Positions 53,477 to 61,069 of a DNA stretch of 64,000 nucleotides are shown one piece after another. The DNA comes from Parazoarcus communis (GTDB lineage Bacteria > Pseudomonadota > Gammaproteobacteria > Burkholderiales > Rhodocyclaceae), in NCBI RefSeq assembly GCF_003111645.1, contig NZ_CP022187.1:2108001-2172000 (forward strand), written 5' to 3'. Below the pieces are notes generated by a model. That model made no database searches. It was not told where the DNA came from and saw only the letters and a list, made by a program, of their open reading frames with translations. The translations under genes and the position numbers were made by a program. Every line of letters begins with the position of its first letter. Positions within the stretch are counted from its first letter, which is position 1.

Positions 53477-55201
53477 TCAGACCGCCACGCCCGGATTGCC
53501 GTCCATGCCCTTGAGCGAGGGCAGGTTCAGCGGACGCTGCGAGATGACCTTCTGCGCCCGCAGGTAGTTGGCCACCACATCCCATACCGCAGGCCCGGAA
53601 TCCTTCGCGGCCTCCGACACCGGCGCCCAGCCCGCCACCTTGTAGGTCTTGCCGGGCTCGATGCGCTTACCCTTGAGCATCATGTTGTCGATGCGCTTGC
53701 CCATGCCCGCGTTCGGGTCGCAGCTGTACTGCAGGCCGCCGACGCGCACCATGTCGCCCCCTTGCTGATAGTAGGGATCGGGGTTGAACAGATTGTCGGC
53801 CACGTCTTCGAGCACGGTCTTGATCATCTCGCCGCTCATGTCGGTCACCGTCGTCCACGGATAGGTGATCGCGGTCTGGTCGAGCAGGTGCTCCATGGTG
53901 ATGGTGTCGCCCGGCAGCAGCGAGGTGCCCCAGCGGAAACCGGGCGAAAACGCGATTTCGGCGTCTTTCTCCGCGATCAGCGCATCGACCAGCAACTGAT
54001 CCCAGGAACCGTTGAAATTGCCCCGGCGATAGAGCATGCCTTCGGTCACCGCCAGCTTTTCGGAGAGCTTCTCGATGAAGGGGGCACGCACCTTGTCGAT
54101 GAAGTCGGCCATCTCCTTGTCCGCGGGCAGCATGTTCGCGAACACGGGAAGCAGCTTGTAGCGGAAATCCACAACCTTGCCGCCCCGTACGTCGAAATCC
54201 ATCACACCGAGGAACTTGCCGTTGGAGCCCGCATTGGTCACCAGGGTCTTGCCACCGGGGTTGGTCACCACGGTCGGCGCCGGCATGCCATCGTGCGTAT
54301 GTCCGCCGAAGATCGCATCGATGCCCGTTACCCTGCCAGCGAGCTTGAGGTCCACGTCCATGCCATTGTGCGAAAGCACGACGACGACCTGTGCGCCTTC
54401 TGCGCGGGCGGCATCGACGGCTTCCTGCATGCCCTGCTCCTGGATGCCGAAACTCCAGTTCGGCGTCATCCAGCGCGGATTCGCGATCGGCGTGTAGGGG
54501 AAGGCCTGACCGACAATCGCCACCGGGATGCCGTTGATGTTCTTGATCACATAGGGCTTGAACACCGGGTCTTCGAAGTCTGTGGTGCGCACGTTCTGCG
54601 CCACGATGTCGATCTTGCCGGCGAAGTCCTTCTCCTCGATTTCCTTGACCCGGTCGGCACCATAGGTGGATTCCCAGTGCAGGGTCATCACATCCACACC
54701 GAGCAGCTTGCAGGCATCGACCATGTCCTGCGCATTGGTCCACAAGGCCGTACCCGAACCCTGCCAGGTGTCGCCGCCATCGAGCAGCAACGCACCGGGA
54801 CGGCTGGCTTTCATCTTCTTGACCAAGGTGGACAGATGCGCGAATCCGCCCACCTTGCCGTAGTTCCTCGCGGCTTCGACGAAGTTCAGATAGGTGAAGG
54901 CATGCGCCTCCGCACCACCCGGCTTGACACCGAAGGCCTTGAGAAAGCCTTCGCCCACCACATGCGGCGGCTTGCCGAGCATGTCGCCGACGCCCAGGTT
55001 GACGTTGGGTTCGCGGAAGTAGATCGGCATCAGCTGCGCATGACAGTCGGTCATGTGCAGGAGGCTGACGTTGCCGAACTTCGGCAGTTCGTAGAGCTTC
55101 TCTGCAGCCGCTTCGGCGCGTGCAATATCGCTGTGCAGGGTCATGCCACCAGCCGAGGCGATGGCCAGTAGCTGGAGAAATTCACGGCGATTCATCGACA
55201 T
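53477..55201 (-). CDS. soxB: Thiosulfohydrolase SoxB
   Basis: SoxB is the periplasmic di-manganese enzyme that releases sulfate from the thiosulfonate bound to SoxYZ. The 574-residue product has a twin-arginine signal (MNRREFLQLLAIASAGG). It has the metal-binding motifs LLHMTDCHAQL near residue 47 and LLLDGGDTWQGSGTAL near 138. VVVLSHNGMDVDLKLAG and IFGGHTHDGMPAP near 290, which carry further metal His ligands, follow. Then comes the 5'-nucleotidase-like C-terminal domain. ATG 55201 has AAGGA seven bases before it. It is the last gene of the sox operon and is set apart from soxX by a clear intrinsic terminator. Confidence 0.96.
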   Translation of the reverse strand: MSMNRREFLQLLAIASAGGMTLHSDIARAEAAAEKLYELPKFGNVSLLHMTDCHAQLMPIYFREPNVNLGVGDMLGKPPHVVGEGFLKAFGVKPGGAEAHAFTYLNFVEAARNYGKVGGFAHLSTLVKKMKASRPGALLLDGGDTWQGSGTALWTNAQDMVDACKLLGVDVMTLHWESTYGADRVKEIEEKDFAGKIDIVAQNVRTTDFEDPVFKPYVIKNINGIPVAIVGQAFPYTPIANPRWMTPNWSFGIQEQGMQEAVDAARAEGAQVVVVLSHNGMDVDLKLAGRVTGIDAIFGGHTHDGMPAPTVVTNPGGKTLVTNAGSNGKFLGVMDFDVRGGKVVDFRYKLLPVFANMLPADKEMADFIDKVRAPFIEKLSEKLAVTEGMLYRRGNFNGSWDQLLVDALIAEKDAEIAFSPGFRWGTSLLPGDTITMEHLLDQTAITYPWTTVTDMSGEMIKTVLEDVADNLFNPDPYYQQGGDMVRVGGLQYSCDPNAGMGKRIDNMMLKGKRIEPGKTYKVAGWAPVSEAAKDSGPAVWDVVANYLRAQKVISQRPLNLPSLKGMDGNPGVAV

Positions 55202-55265
55202 GGATGATTCCTTTGAGAGGGTTCGAGCCGACCGCGCAGGCCCGGGCGCACGCCTTGCTCGAGAT

Positions 55266-55297
55266 AAAAAAAGGCCCGGGGCCGAGGCCGCGGGCCC
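55266..55297 (-). terminator. Intrinsic terminator between soxX and soxB
   Basis: On the minus strand GGCCCG-CGGCC and GGCC-CGGGCC form a GC-rich stem followed directly by TTTTTTT. It lies inside the 122-base gap between soxX and soxB, about 65 bases upstream of the soxB start codon. Confidence 0.88.
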
Positions 55298-55323
55298 TGC
55301 TCCGTACCACTCGTGACCGGTAC

Positions 55324-55923
55324 TTACTGGTTGACCGGTGAGGCCGGATCGAACAGATAGGCCATTACGTGGCGAATCTGCTCTTCAGTGAGGATGCCGC
55401 CGTAGCCGTTGCGCGGCATGTCGCTGCACGCGTTGTAGGCCTTGGAGTTCCACAGCTTGCCCCAGGTGTACTTGACGATCTCTTCCGAGTTGCCGCGTAT
55501 TTTGGCGTAGCCCTCGAGACTGACGCCGATGGTGCCTTCGGACACCTCATTCGGGTCCATCGCGTGACAGTTGTAGCAGCCACCACCGTTGTTGTCGGGG
55601 GTCTTGTCGGTCCACGTGAGACCACGACCACTGGCGGCGATCTTCTGCCCTGTCTTCCAGTCACCGCCCGTGTAGTTTCCGTCGGACGGCCACTTGATTG
55701 TCTTCATCTCGGCAGCTTCGAGCCGCTTCATGGTCTCCGCGTCGAGCGGCGTCAGGCTGGAGCAGGCCTTCTGGATCGCATCCTGCTTCTGGCGATCGAG
55801 TGAAGCGATGCCGCTGGCCTTGAACGAGCTCACCATCATCTGCTCGACCTTGCCTTGAATCTCGTCGGCGTGGGCGAAGGATGCGGCAAGCACGAGCGGG
55901 AGCGCACAGATCAGTTTCTTCAT
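55324..55923 (-). CDS. soxX: Sulfur oxidation c-type cytochrome SoxX
   Basis: SoxX is the mono-heme partner of SoxA; together they couple thiosulfate to the SoxYZ carrier cysteine. The 199-residue product has a signal peptide (KKLICALPLVLAASFAHA), one heme-binding site GGGCYNCHAMDP near residue 115, VSLEGYAKIRG, and the C-terminal SDMPRNGYGGILTEEQIRHVMAYLF that includes the axial Met. AAGGAGGACATGAC precedes the ATG. It begins 12 bases after soxA. Confidence 0.95.
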   Translation of the reverse strand: MKKLICALPLVLAASFAHADEIQGKVEQMMVSSFKASGIASLDRQKQDAIQKACSSLTPLDAETMKRLEAAEMKTIKWPSDGNYTGGDWKTGQKIAASGRGLTWTDKTPDNNGGGCYNCHAMDPNEVSEGTIGVSLEGYAKIRGNSEEIVKYTWGKLWNSKAYNACSDMPRNGYGGILTEEQIRHVMAYLFDPASPVNQ

Positions 55924-55935
55924 GTCATGTCCTCC

Positions 55936-56736
55936 TTAGCGCTTCACACCGGGCCACTGGGCCGCGGCACCGTTGCCCTTGCCTGCCATGAACACCGACA
56001 GGGCAATCGTCACATCCGAAGCGAACACCGGCTCGGCCGTGCGTTGCTGGCGGAAGCAGTCCCACAGGCGGTGCTGCATGGTCCAGAACTGCGAATTGGA
56101 CACACGGTAGGCCGGCCACGAGCCCCAGCCCGCCGCTGCGCCCTCGGGCTTGGTGATGTTGGGCAGCGACGTCGCACGGATGCGCTTGTCGTCCTGGCTG
56201 TGGCAGGTGGAGCAGGCAAAATCCATCGAACCGGTGCGGTAGAAGAAGGCACGCTCGCCCATGTCGTACATCGCCTTCATCTTGGGATGCGACAGGTCGA
56301 CCGCGATCGGCTTGCCCTTCGAGTGCGTGACCACGTAGGCCACCAGCGCTGCAAGCTTGCCCCGCTCATCCTTCAGGAACTTGCCATTGATGATCTCGGC
56401 CGAAGGGATGCCCTGCTGGGTCTCCATGCAGTGCATCAGCCGCGACTCGAGATCCTGCACCTTGCCGGTGTCATCGAAGTAGCGCGGCAACTGCGCCGCG
56501 GCGCCCTCGACCACACCCGGTCCGAGGCCAAGGTTACATTGCTCGAGCGTCGCGTTCTTGGGCCCGCGTGCGGTGCGCCAGAGCTCTTCGCCCTCCATTT
56601 CGTAAAGCTCGGCCGGATTACCGTCGGCGAGCATTTCACGATAGGCGTCGAAGTTCAGCTCCTCGTTCGCCGACGCCAGCGGGCTGGTCAGCATCACTGC
56701 AGCGCCGAGCGCGGTGAACATGAATTGTTTTCTCAT
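55936..56736 (-). CDS. soxA: Sulfur oxidation c-type cytochrome SoxA
   Basis: SoxA is the catalytic heme subunit of SoxAX. The 266-residue product has a signal peptide (KQFMFTALGAAVMLTSPLASA). It has one CxxCH heme site, FACSTCHSQDD near residue 172, with the remnant of the lost first heme region (LEQCNLGLGPG). The active-site Cys is in LWDCFRQQR near 223. A single-heme SoxA is the Paracoccus/Starkeya-like variant and not the di-heme type. AGGAGGAGAGACG precedes the ATG. It lies within soxZ-A-X with normal short gaps. Confidence 0.95.
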   Translation of the reverse strand: MRKQFMFTALGAAVMLTSPLASANEELNFDAYREMLADGNPAELYEMEGEELWRTARGPKNATLEQCNLGLGPGVVEGAAAQLPRYFDDTGKVQDLESRLMHCMETQQGIPSAEIINGKFLKDERGKLAALVAYVVTHSKGKPIAVDLSHPKMKAMYDMGERAFFYRTGSMDFACSTCHSQDDKRIRATSLPNITKPEGAAAGWGSWPAYRVSNSQFWTMQHRLWDCFRQQRTAEPVFASDVTIALSVFMAGKGNGAAAQWPGVKR

Positions 56737-56843
56737 CGTCTCTCCTCCTGGGACCTTTCGTTAAGACCCCTGCTTGTGGGCGCACCGGCGTGATCGCCGG
56801 CGCTGCCTGGGTCCGCACACCGCGCGCGGCCCCAGGCGAACGA

Positions 56844-57155
56844 TCAGGAAATCTGCACTTCGTCAGTGCGGCTGTCGCCCTTGTTGTCCACCCAGCTCAC
56901 CGCGACCTTGTCACCCTTGGCCCCGCCGTTGAACTTGAACGCCAGATAGGGGTTGGTGGACACCGAGGCGCCGAACTGGGCCGAGAGCACCACCTTGTCG
57001 TTGTGCTTGGCAGTCAGTTCGGTGATGAAGTGTGCCGGAATCACCGCGCCGGACGAGTCCTTGCGCTGGCCGGTTTCCATGACGTGCGACATCAGCACGC
57101 GTACTTCAGTCACGCCTTCCTTGGCTGCTGCGCGAATACGCATCGGATTTGCCAT
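56844..57155 (-). CDS. soxZ: Sulfur carrier complex subunit SoxZ
   Basis: SoxZ is the immunoglobulin-like partner of SoxY in the periplasmic carrier complex. The 103-residue product lacks a signal peptide, as is usual because it is exported with SoxY. It reads PMRIRAAAKEGVTEVRVLMSHVMETGQ at the start, then IPAHFITELTAKHN, NPYLAFKFNGGAKGDKVAVSWVDNKGDS. AAGGAGATATATCG precedes the ATG. It lies between soxY and soxA. Confidence 0.96.
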   Translation of the reverse strand: MANPMRIRAAAKEGVTEVRVLMSHVMETGQRKDSSGAVIPAHFITELTAKHNDKVVLSAQFGASVSTNPYLAFKFNGGAKGDKVAVSWVDNKGDSRTDEVQIS

Positions 57156-57185
57156 CGATATATCTCCTTGATTTCGTGACCGTGC

Positions 57186-57653
57186 TCAGCCGCCACAGCC
57201 GCCGAGCGTGACCTTGATTTCTTTCTTGGCCATGTAGTATTTGCCGTCGGCCTTGACCACCGCGTACACATCCGACGTCTGCCCCATCTTGACCCGGGTC
57301 TGGACATCGGGAAGCGTACCTGCCGGAATATCGAAAGTCGCAGCCAGCATGTTCGGATTCTTCTCGATCATGATCGAGATCTGCTCGGTATTGGGAAGGT
57401 TGCTCACCACCCCGACCGGCACCACGGCGCCGTTCTCTGCGATATCGGGCGCGGTGATCTGGACATCGGCGCTTTCCACCGGCTTGCCCGCACCCATGGC
57501 CGACATTGCAGTATCAAGCGTCTTGGCATCGAAAGCGCTCTTGTTCCAGGCAGCCTCGGCAAGTTCGGGCTTGATCAGACCGGCCGCAGCCAGCAGACCG
57601 AGCACGCCCAGACCGCCGCCCGCCTTCAGGGTCTCCCTGCGTTGATTGTTCAT
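57186..57653 (-). CDS. soxY: Sulfur carrier protein SoxY
   Basis: SoxY covalently carries the sulfur intermediate on a C-terminal swinging arm. The 155-residue product has a twin-arginine signal (NQRRETLKAGGGLGVLGLLAAAGL) and the SoxY fold (DVQITAPDIAENGAVVPVGV, PNMLAATFDIPAGTLPDVQTRVK). It ends in the diagnostic GGCGG, whose Cys binds the sulfur chain. ATG 57653 with GAGGAGAGACGGG is the true start; the frame extends 15 bases further without support. soxZ follows after 30 bases. Confidence 0.96.
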   Translation of the reverse strand: MNNQRRETLKAGGGLGVLGLLAAAGLIKPELAEAAWNKSAFDAKTLDTAMSAMGAGKPVESADVQITAPDIAENGAVVPVGVVSNLPNTEQISIMIEKNPNMLAATFDIPAGTLPDVQTRVKMGQTSDVYAVVKADGKYYMAKKEIKVTLGGCGG

Positions 57654-57675
57654 CCCGTCTCTCCTCATTGATTTA

Positions 57676-58752
57676 TTACTGCGCTTTCGCGCCCTCCAGA
57701 ATCCACTGGACGAGCTGTTTGATTTCCTCGTCCTTCACGTGGCCTTGCGGCGGCATTGGCACCGCCCCCCAGACACCCTGACCGCCCGCCTTGACCTTGG
57801 CCATCAGCTTCGCGCCAGCGTCGTCCTGATCTTTGTATTTTGCCGCAATTTCGACATAGGCCGGGCCCACAATCTTGTTTGCGACGCCGTGGCATGCCAT
57901 GCATCCCTTCTCGTTGGCCAGCGCCAGCGCTGCCGCCGCTGCAGAAGGCGCGGCTGCCTCGGCGGCTGCACTCGGCTCACCGGTCGGCTTGCCACGGGTC
58001 TGACCCACGGAACGATTCTGCTCGGCAAGGTTGCCGTGCGCGTCCTGCGCATATTCAGGCAGTGACGACACGACCTGCACCTCTTTCTTGCAGTCCTTCA
58101 TGCAGGCAACGTTCTTCGTGTCCGGCTTGCCACCGTTTCCGATTCCGCCCTTGGCCGCCGACGCGCCCGGCCACATCCCGTGATCGGTCGTCATCCCGTT
58201 GCGATTGGGCATGCGCTGCTGAACCTCGGCGATGTTCTGGTCACTGAGCTCAAAGTCTGCCGGCACCACTTCGGCAAGGTTGAGCAGGTAGGCCACAACC
58301 GCGTACACCTCGTCGGGCTTGAGCGACTTTGGTGCGGTCCAGGGCATCGCCCGCTGAATGTAATCGAACAGCGTCGATACCGTGGGCACCTTCATCAGCG
58401 TGGTGCGTTGCGGAAACGACCCGGTAACGAGCGACTTTACGTGCCCCGTCTTGATGTCATCGCGCGTCGTTCCGCCCACGAGCGGCGTGAACACCTCGTT
58501 CGACTCGCCGAACGCCCCATGGCAACTGGCGCAGTGCGCTTCCCACACCTCGATGCCCTGATCAACCGTGCCCTTGCCCTTCGGCAAGCCGGTGAAGTCG
58601 GGGCGGACATCGATATCCCACGCCTTGAGCTCTGCTGGCGTCGCTGCGCGGCCAATGCCCTGATAACGATCGAAGGCCGCAGCAGGCGCGACCAGCCCTG
58701 CGGTCGCAGCGACAACGACGAGCACTGACAAAGTCTTAGAGAACCTGGACAT
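57676..58752 (-). CDS. soxD: SoxD, di-heme c-type cytochrome of sulfane dehydrogenase
   Basis: SoxD is the electron-accepting partner of the molybdenum protein SoxC. The 358-residue product has a signal peptide (RFSKTLSVLVVVAATAGLVAPAAA) and two CxxCH heme sites: AHCASCHGAFGES near residue 73 and KGCMACHGVANKIVGP near 285. Each sits in a class I cytochrome domain (VYAVVAYLLNLAEVVP; VPMPPQGHVKDEEIKQLVQWIL). The Met in PMPPQ is a likely axial ligand. It overlaps the end of soxC by 17 bases, with GGTGAGC as ribosome site, so the two are translationally coupled. Confidence 0.93.
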   Translation of the reverse strand: MSRFSKTLSVLVVVAATAGLVAPAAAFDRYQGIGRAATPAELKAWDIDVRPDFTGLPKGKGTVDQGIEVWEAHCASCHGAFGESNEVFTPLVGGTTRDDIKTGHVKSLVTGSFPQRTTLMKVPTVSTLFDYIQRAMPWTAPKSLKPDEVYAVVAYLLNLAEVVPADFELSDQNIAEVQQRMPNRNGMTTDHGMWPGASAAKGGIGNGGKPDTKNVACMKDCKKEVQVVSSLPEYAQDAHGNLAEQNRSVGQTRGKPTGEPSAAAEAAAPSAAAAALALANEKGCMACHGVANKIVGPAYVEIAAKYKDQDDAGAKLMAKVKAGGQGVWGAVPMPPQGHVKDEEIKQLVQWILEGAKAQ

Positions 58753-60073
58753 TGCTCACCTCCCCCGATTCAACCACTTTCCACGACTGGATGGCATTGT
58801 TGTGATAGATGGACTTGGTGCCGCGTGCAGCGCGCAGCTGCCCGTAGCCCGGCTGCACGAAGCCGGTTTCGTCTACCGCGCGCGATTGCAGGATGGCGGG
58901 TTTGCCGTCCCACACCCAGTCGATGTTGAAGCGGGTCACCGCCTTCGACAGCACCGGCGTCTCCAGGCGTGCCTGGCGCCAGTTGATGCCACCATCGGTC
59001 GACACGTCGACGCGGGTAACCTTGCCGCGGCCGGACCATGCCATGCCCGAAATGTTGTAGAAGCCCTTGTCGAGCAGAAGCTGACCGCCGGAAGGCGTCG
59101 TGATGACGGACTTGCACTCCTGCACCGAGGTGTATTGCCGGTGCTGGCCGTCGGGCATCAGGTCCATGTAGTGCACCGCCTCGTCCTTTGTCGCCCAGGG
59201 CATGTCACCCACTTCGATGCGGCGCAGCCACTTGACCCAGCTCACGCCCTGCACGCCGGGCACCACCAGACGCAGGGGGTAGCCGTTCTCCGGGCGCAGC
59301 ATTTCGCCGTTCATGCCGTAGGCCACCAGCACCTCGCCCGACTCGACCAGCTCCATCGGAATGGTGCGGGTCATCGATGAGCCGTCGGCCCCCTCGGCGA
59401 GGATGAAGCGCCCCTTCTTGTAGTCGGCGCCGCACATGTCGAGAATGGCCTTCAGCGGCACACCGGTAAACTCCGAACAGGACAGCATGCCATGGCTGTA
59501 CTGCACCGTCGGCACCGCGACATTGCCCCACTCCATGCCGGTGTTCGCTCCACACTCGATGAAATGAACCCTCGACACCGACGGCAAGCGCATGATGTCG
59601 TCCATGGTGAACACCGAACTGGACTTCACCAGCCCGTTGATCATCAAGCGGTGCTTTGACGGATCGATGTCGTGCCAGCCCTGATGGTGACGCTCAAAAT
59701 GCAGCCCTGACGGGGTAATGATTCCGAACAGGCCCTGCAGCGGCGTGAAGGCGACCGATGAACCACCGACGCGGGTCAGGCCCGGGCTCTCGCGCCGCAC
59801 CAGACCGCGCTCGTACTTCGACGGCAGGCCATAGGGGTTTGCTGCCACCGGCAGCCCGAGGCTTGTGGACCACGGCGGCAGATTCAGGATCGCCGGATCC
59901 CCCTCGCCTGCCGCGCGCGCCACGGCAGGCGCCATCATCGCTGCGCTGGCGCCGATGAACGCCTTGCGCAAGAAGTCACGCCGCCCCTCCTTTACCGACT
60001 GAATGTCCTCGTCGGTCAGGAAGTTTTCTGGCGCGGGTCTCACCCGACCGAGCCGGAACTCACTGTTATCCAT
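58736..60073 (-). CDS. soxC: SoxC, sulfane dehydrogenase molybdopterin subunit
   Basis: SoxC is a sulfite-oxidase-family molybdoenzyme that, with SoxD, oxidises the SoxY-bound sulfane sulfur; with it the pathway can proceed to sulfate without sulfur globules. The 445-residue product has a twin-arginine signal (GRRDFLRKAFIGASAAMMAP), LFGIITPSGLHFERHHQGWHDIDPSKHRLMINGLV near residue 130, the Mo-binding Cys in VHFIECGANTGMEW near 185, and a C-terminal dimerisation domain (VSTDGGINWRQARLE). ATG 60073 is chosen as the signal-peptide start; codons upstream to 60130 lack support. Confidence 0.94.
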   Translation of the reverse strand: MDNSEFRLGRVRPAPENFLTDEDIQSVKEGRRDFLRKAFIGASAAMMAPAVARAAGEGDPAILNLPPWSTSLGLPVAANPYGLPSKYERGLVRRESPGLTRVGGSSVAFTPLQGLFGIITPSGLHFERHHQGWHDIDPSKHRLMINGLVKSSSVFTMDDIMRLPSVSRVHFIECGANTGMEWGNVAVPTVQYSHGMLSCSEFTGVPLKAILDMCGADYKKGRFILAEGADGSSMTRTIPMELVESGEVLVAYGMNGEMLRPENGYPLRLVVPGVQGVSWVKWLRRIEVGDMPWATKDEAVHYMDLMPDGQHRQYTSVQECKSVITTPSGGQLLLDKGFYNISGMAWSGRGKVTRVDVSTDGGINWRQARLETPVLSKAVTRFNIDWVWDGKPAILQSRAVDETGFVQPGYGQLRAARGTKSIYHNNAIQSWKVVESGEVSNVQVL

Positions 60074-60126
60074 GCCTATGCTCCCCCTCTGCATTCGATC
60101 ACTCGTATTTTGATGTTGCGCATCGT

Positions 60127-60483
60127 TCAATGCCCGGCGCCGAGATCCTGCTCGAGCCTGAGCAACTCCTCACGCTGTGGTGCCGACATGTCGCCACGCG
60201 AGGCGATGCTCACGCACACCGTGCGACACAGATCGGCGAAGTTCGGATCGACGATCCGGTAGATGACCTGAGCGCCATCCCGACGACGATCCAGCACCCC
60301 GGCGCGATACAGCAGATTCAGGTGGCGCGAGGCATTTGCCTGCGTCAGCCCGATCGCCTCCACGACCTCATTGACCGCACGCTCCTCACTGCACAGACAG
60401 TGAAGAATCTTGAGTCGAGTGGGCTCCGCCAGCAGTCCAAAGTACTCAGCCACGCTTTCGAAGACCTTGTTCAACTCGTTCAT
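60127..60483 (-). CDS. soxR: ArsR-family regulator of sulfur oxidation, SoxR-type
   Basis: This is a winged-helix repressor of the ArsR family. The 118-residue product has LLAEPTRLKILHCLCSEERAVNEV near residue 17, the recognition helix GLTQANASRHLNLLYRAGVLDRR at 45-67, and the wing RDGAQVIYRIVDPNFADL. Cysteines lie at 29, 31, 86 and 90. Pairs in these two regions are where persulfide-sensing SqrR/BigR/SoxR-type regulators keep their sulfur sensors, so sulfide or persulfide sensing is inferred. ATG 60483 is chosen; upstream frame is promoter. It is the first gene of the sox operon, with a palindrome in its promoter. Confidence 0.88.
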   Translation of the reverse strand: MNELNKVFESVAEYFGLLAEPTRLKILHCLCSEERAVNEVVEAIGLTQANASRHLNLLYRAGVLDRRRDGAQVIYRIVDPNFADLCRTVCVSIASRGDMSAPQREELLRLEQDLGAGH

Positions 60484-60505
60484 GACGCGCCCGGCCTTAT
60501 GCACT

Positions 60506-60543
60506 GATTGAATCAATCTATAACCATACACGTATATGGTCAA
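60506..60543 (-). promoter_or_regulatory. sox operon promoter with overlapping palindromic operators
   Basis: On the minus strand TTGACC (60538-60543) and TAGATT (60515-60520) form a promoter with a 17-base spacer, about 30 bases before soxR. ACCATACACGTATATGGT (60523-60540) lies almost wholly inside the spacer and holds the inverted repeats ACCATA/TATGGT and ATAC-AC-GTAT. A second palindrome, GATTGAATCAATC, at 60506-60518 overlaps the -10. These are the likely binding sites of SoxR. Confidence 0.65.
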
Positions 60544-60615
60544 CTACTAATATTTGTGCATTGCGCAAAAATCATCTCGCCGGAAAATTCCAAAGGAATG
60601 CGCGAAAAAGGGTGC

Positions 60616-60643
60616 TTTGAATGCAAAACAGCTGGGATATACT
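60616..60643 (+). promoter_or_regulatory. Promoter of the divergent cytochrome/flavoprotein operon
   Basis: TTTGAA (60616-60621), a 16-base spacer, and TATACT (60638-60643) form a plausible sigma-70 promoter about 100 bases before the GTG start of the cytochrome gene. It is close to the sox palindromes and could share control. Confidence 0.55.
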
Positions 60644-60745
60644 GATTTTGCGAAGTGCCTTTCGAGCGCAAGACACGCGCCCGCACGCGGCCGCAGTGCC
60701 GGTCGATGGCGTTCGCACACATCAAGAAATCAAGAGGAGGAAGAC

Positions 60746-61051
60746 GTGAACGCCAAACTCGCACTCACCACGCTGTGCCTGGCGAGCCTCGCCGGGCTCG
60801 CGCATGCGAAAGACCAGGATCCCAATCTGGCGCGCAACCTGGCTGCAACCTGCGCCAACTGCCACGGCACCAGCGGCAAGAGCCTCGGAGGCATGGAAAG
60901 CCTCGCGGGCGAGCCCAAGGAAAAGCTCCTGCAGAAACTCGCCGACTTCCGCTCTGGCGCAAAACCGGCCTCGATCATGCACCAGATCTCAAAGGGTTAC
61001 ACCGACGAGCAACTCGACATGATCGCCGCGTACTACGCAGCGATGAAGTAA
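60746..61051 (+). CDS. soxE: Sulfide-oxidation c-type cytochrome subunit (SoxE/FccA type)
   Basis: This 101-residue periplasmic cytochrome c has a signal peptide (NAKLALTTLCLASLAGLAHA), one heme site ATCANCHGTSGKSLGG with CxxCH at 36-40, and the helix YTDEQLDMIAAYYAAMK. It is the electron acceptor of the flavoprotein encoded next, forming a SoxEF or flavocytochrome c (FccAB) sulfide dehydrogenase. The start is GTG 60746, fixed by AGGAGG five bases upstream; the first in-frame ATG is within the signal peptide. It is divergent from soxR. Confidence 0.9.
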   Translation: MNAKLALTTLCLASLAGLAHAKDQDPNLARNLAATCANCHGTSGKSLGGMESLAGEPKEKLLQKLADFRSGAKPASIMHQISKGYTDEQLDMIAAYYAAMK

Positions 61052-61069
61052 GAACCGGGGGAGAAAACA

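Noticed and set aside
53264-55171. Plus-strand frame of 635 codons opposite soxB
   Set aside because: Overlaps the conserved soxB gene and has only shadow-like composition.
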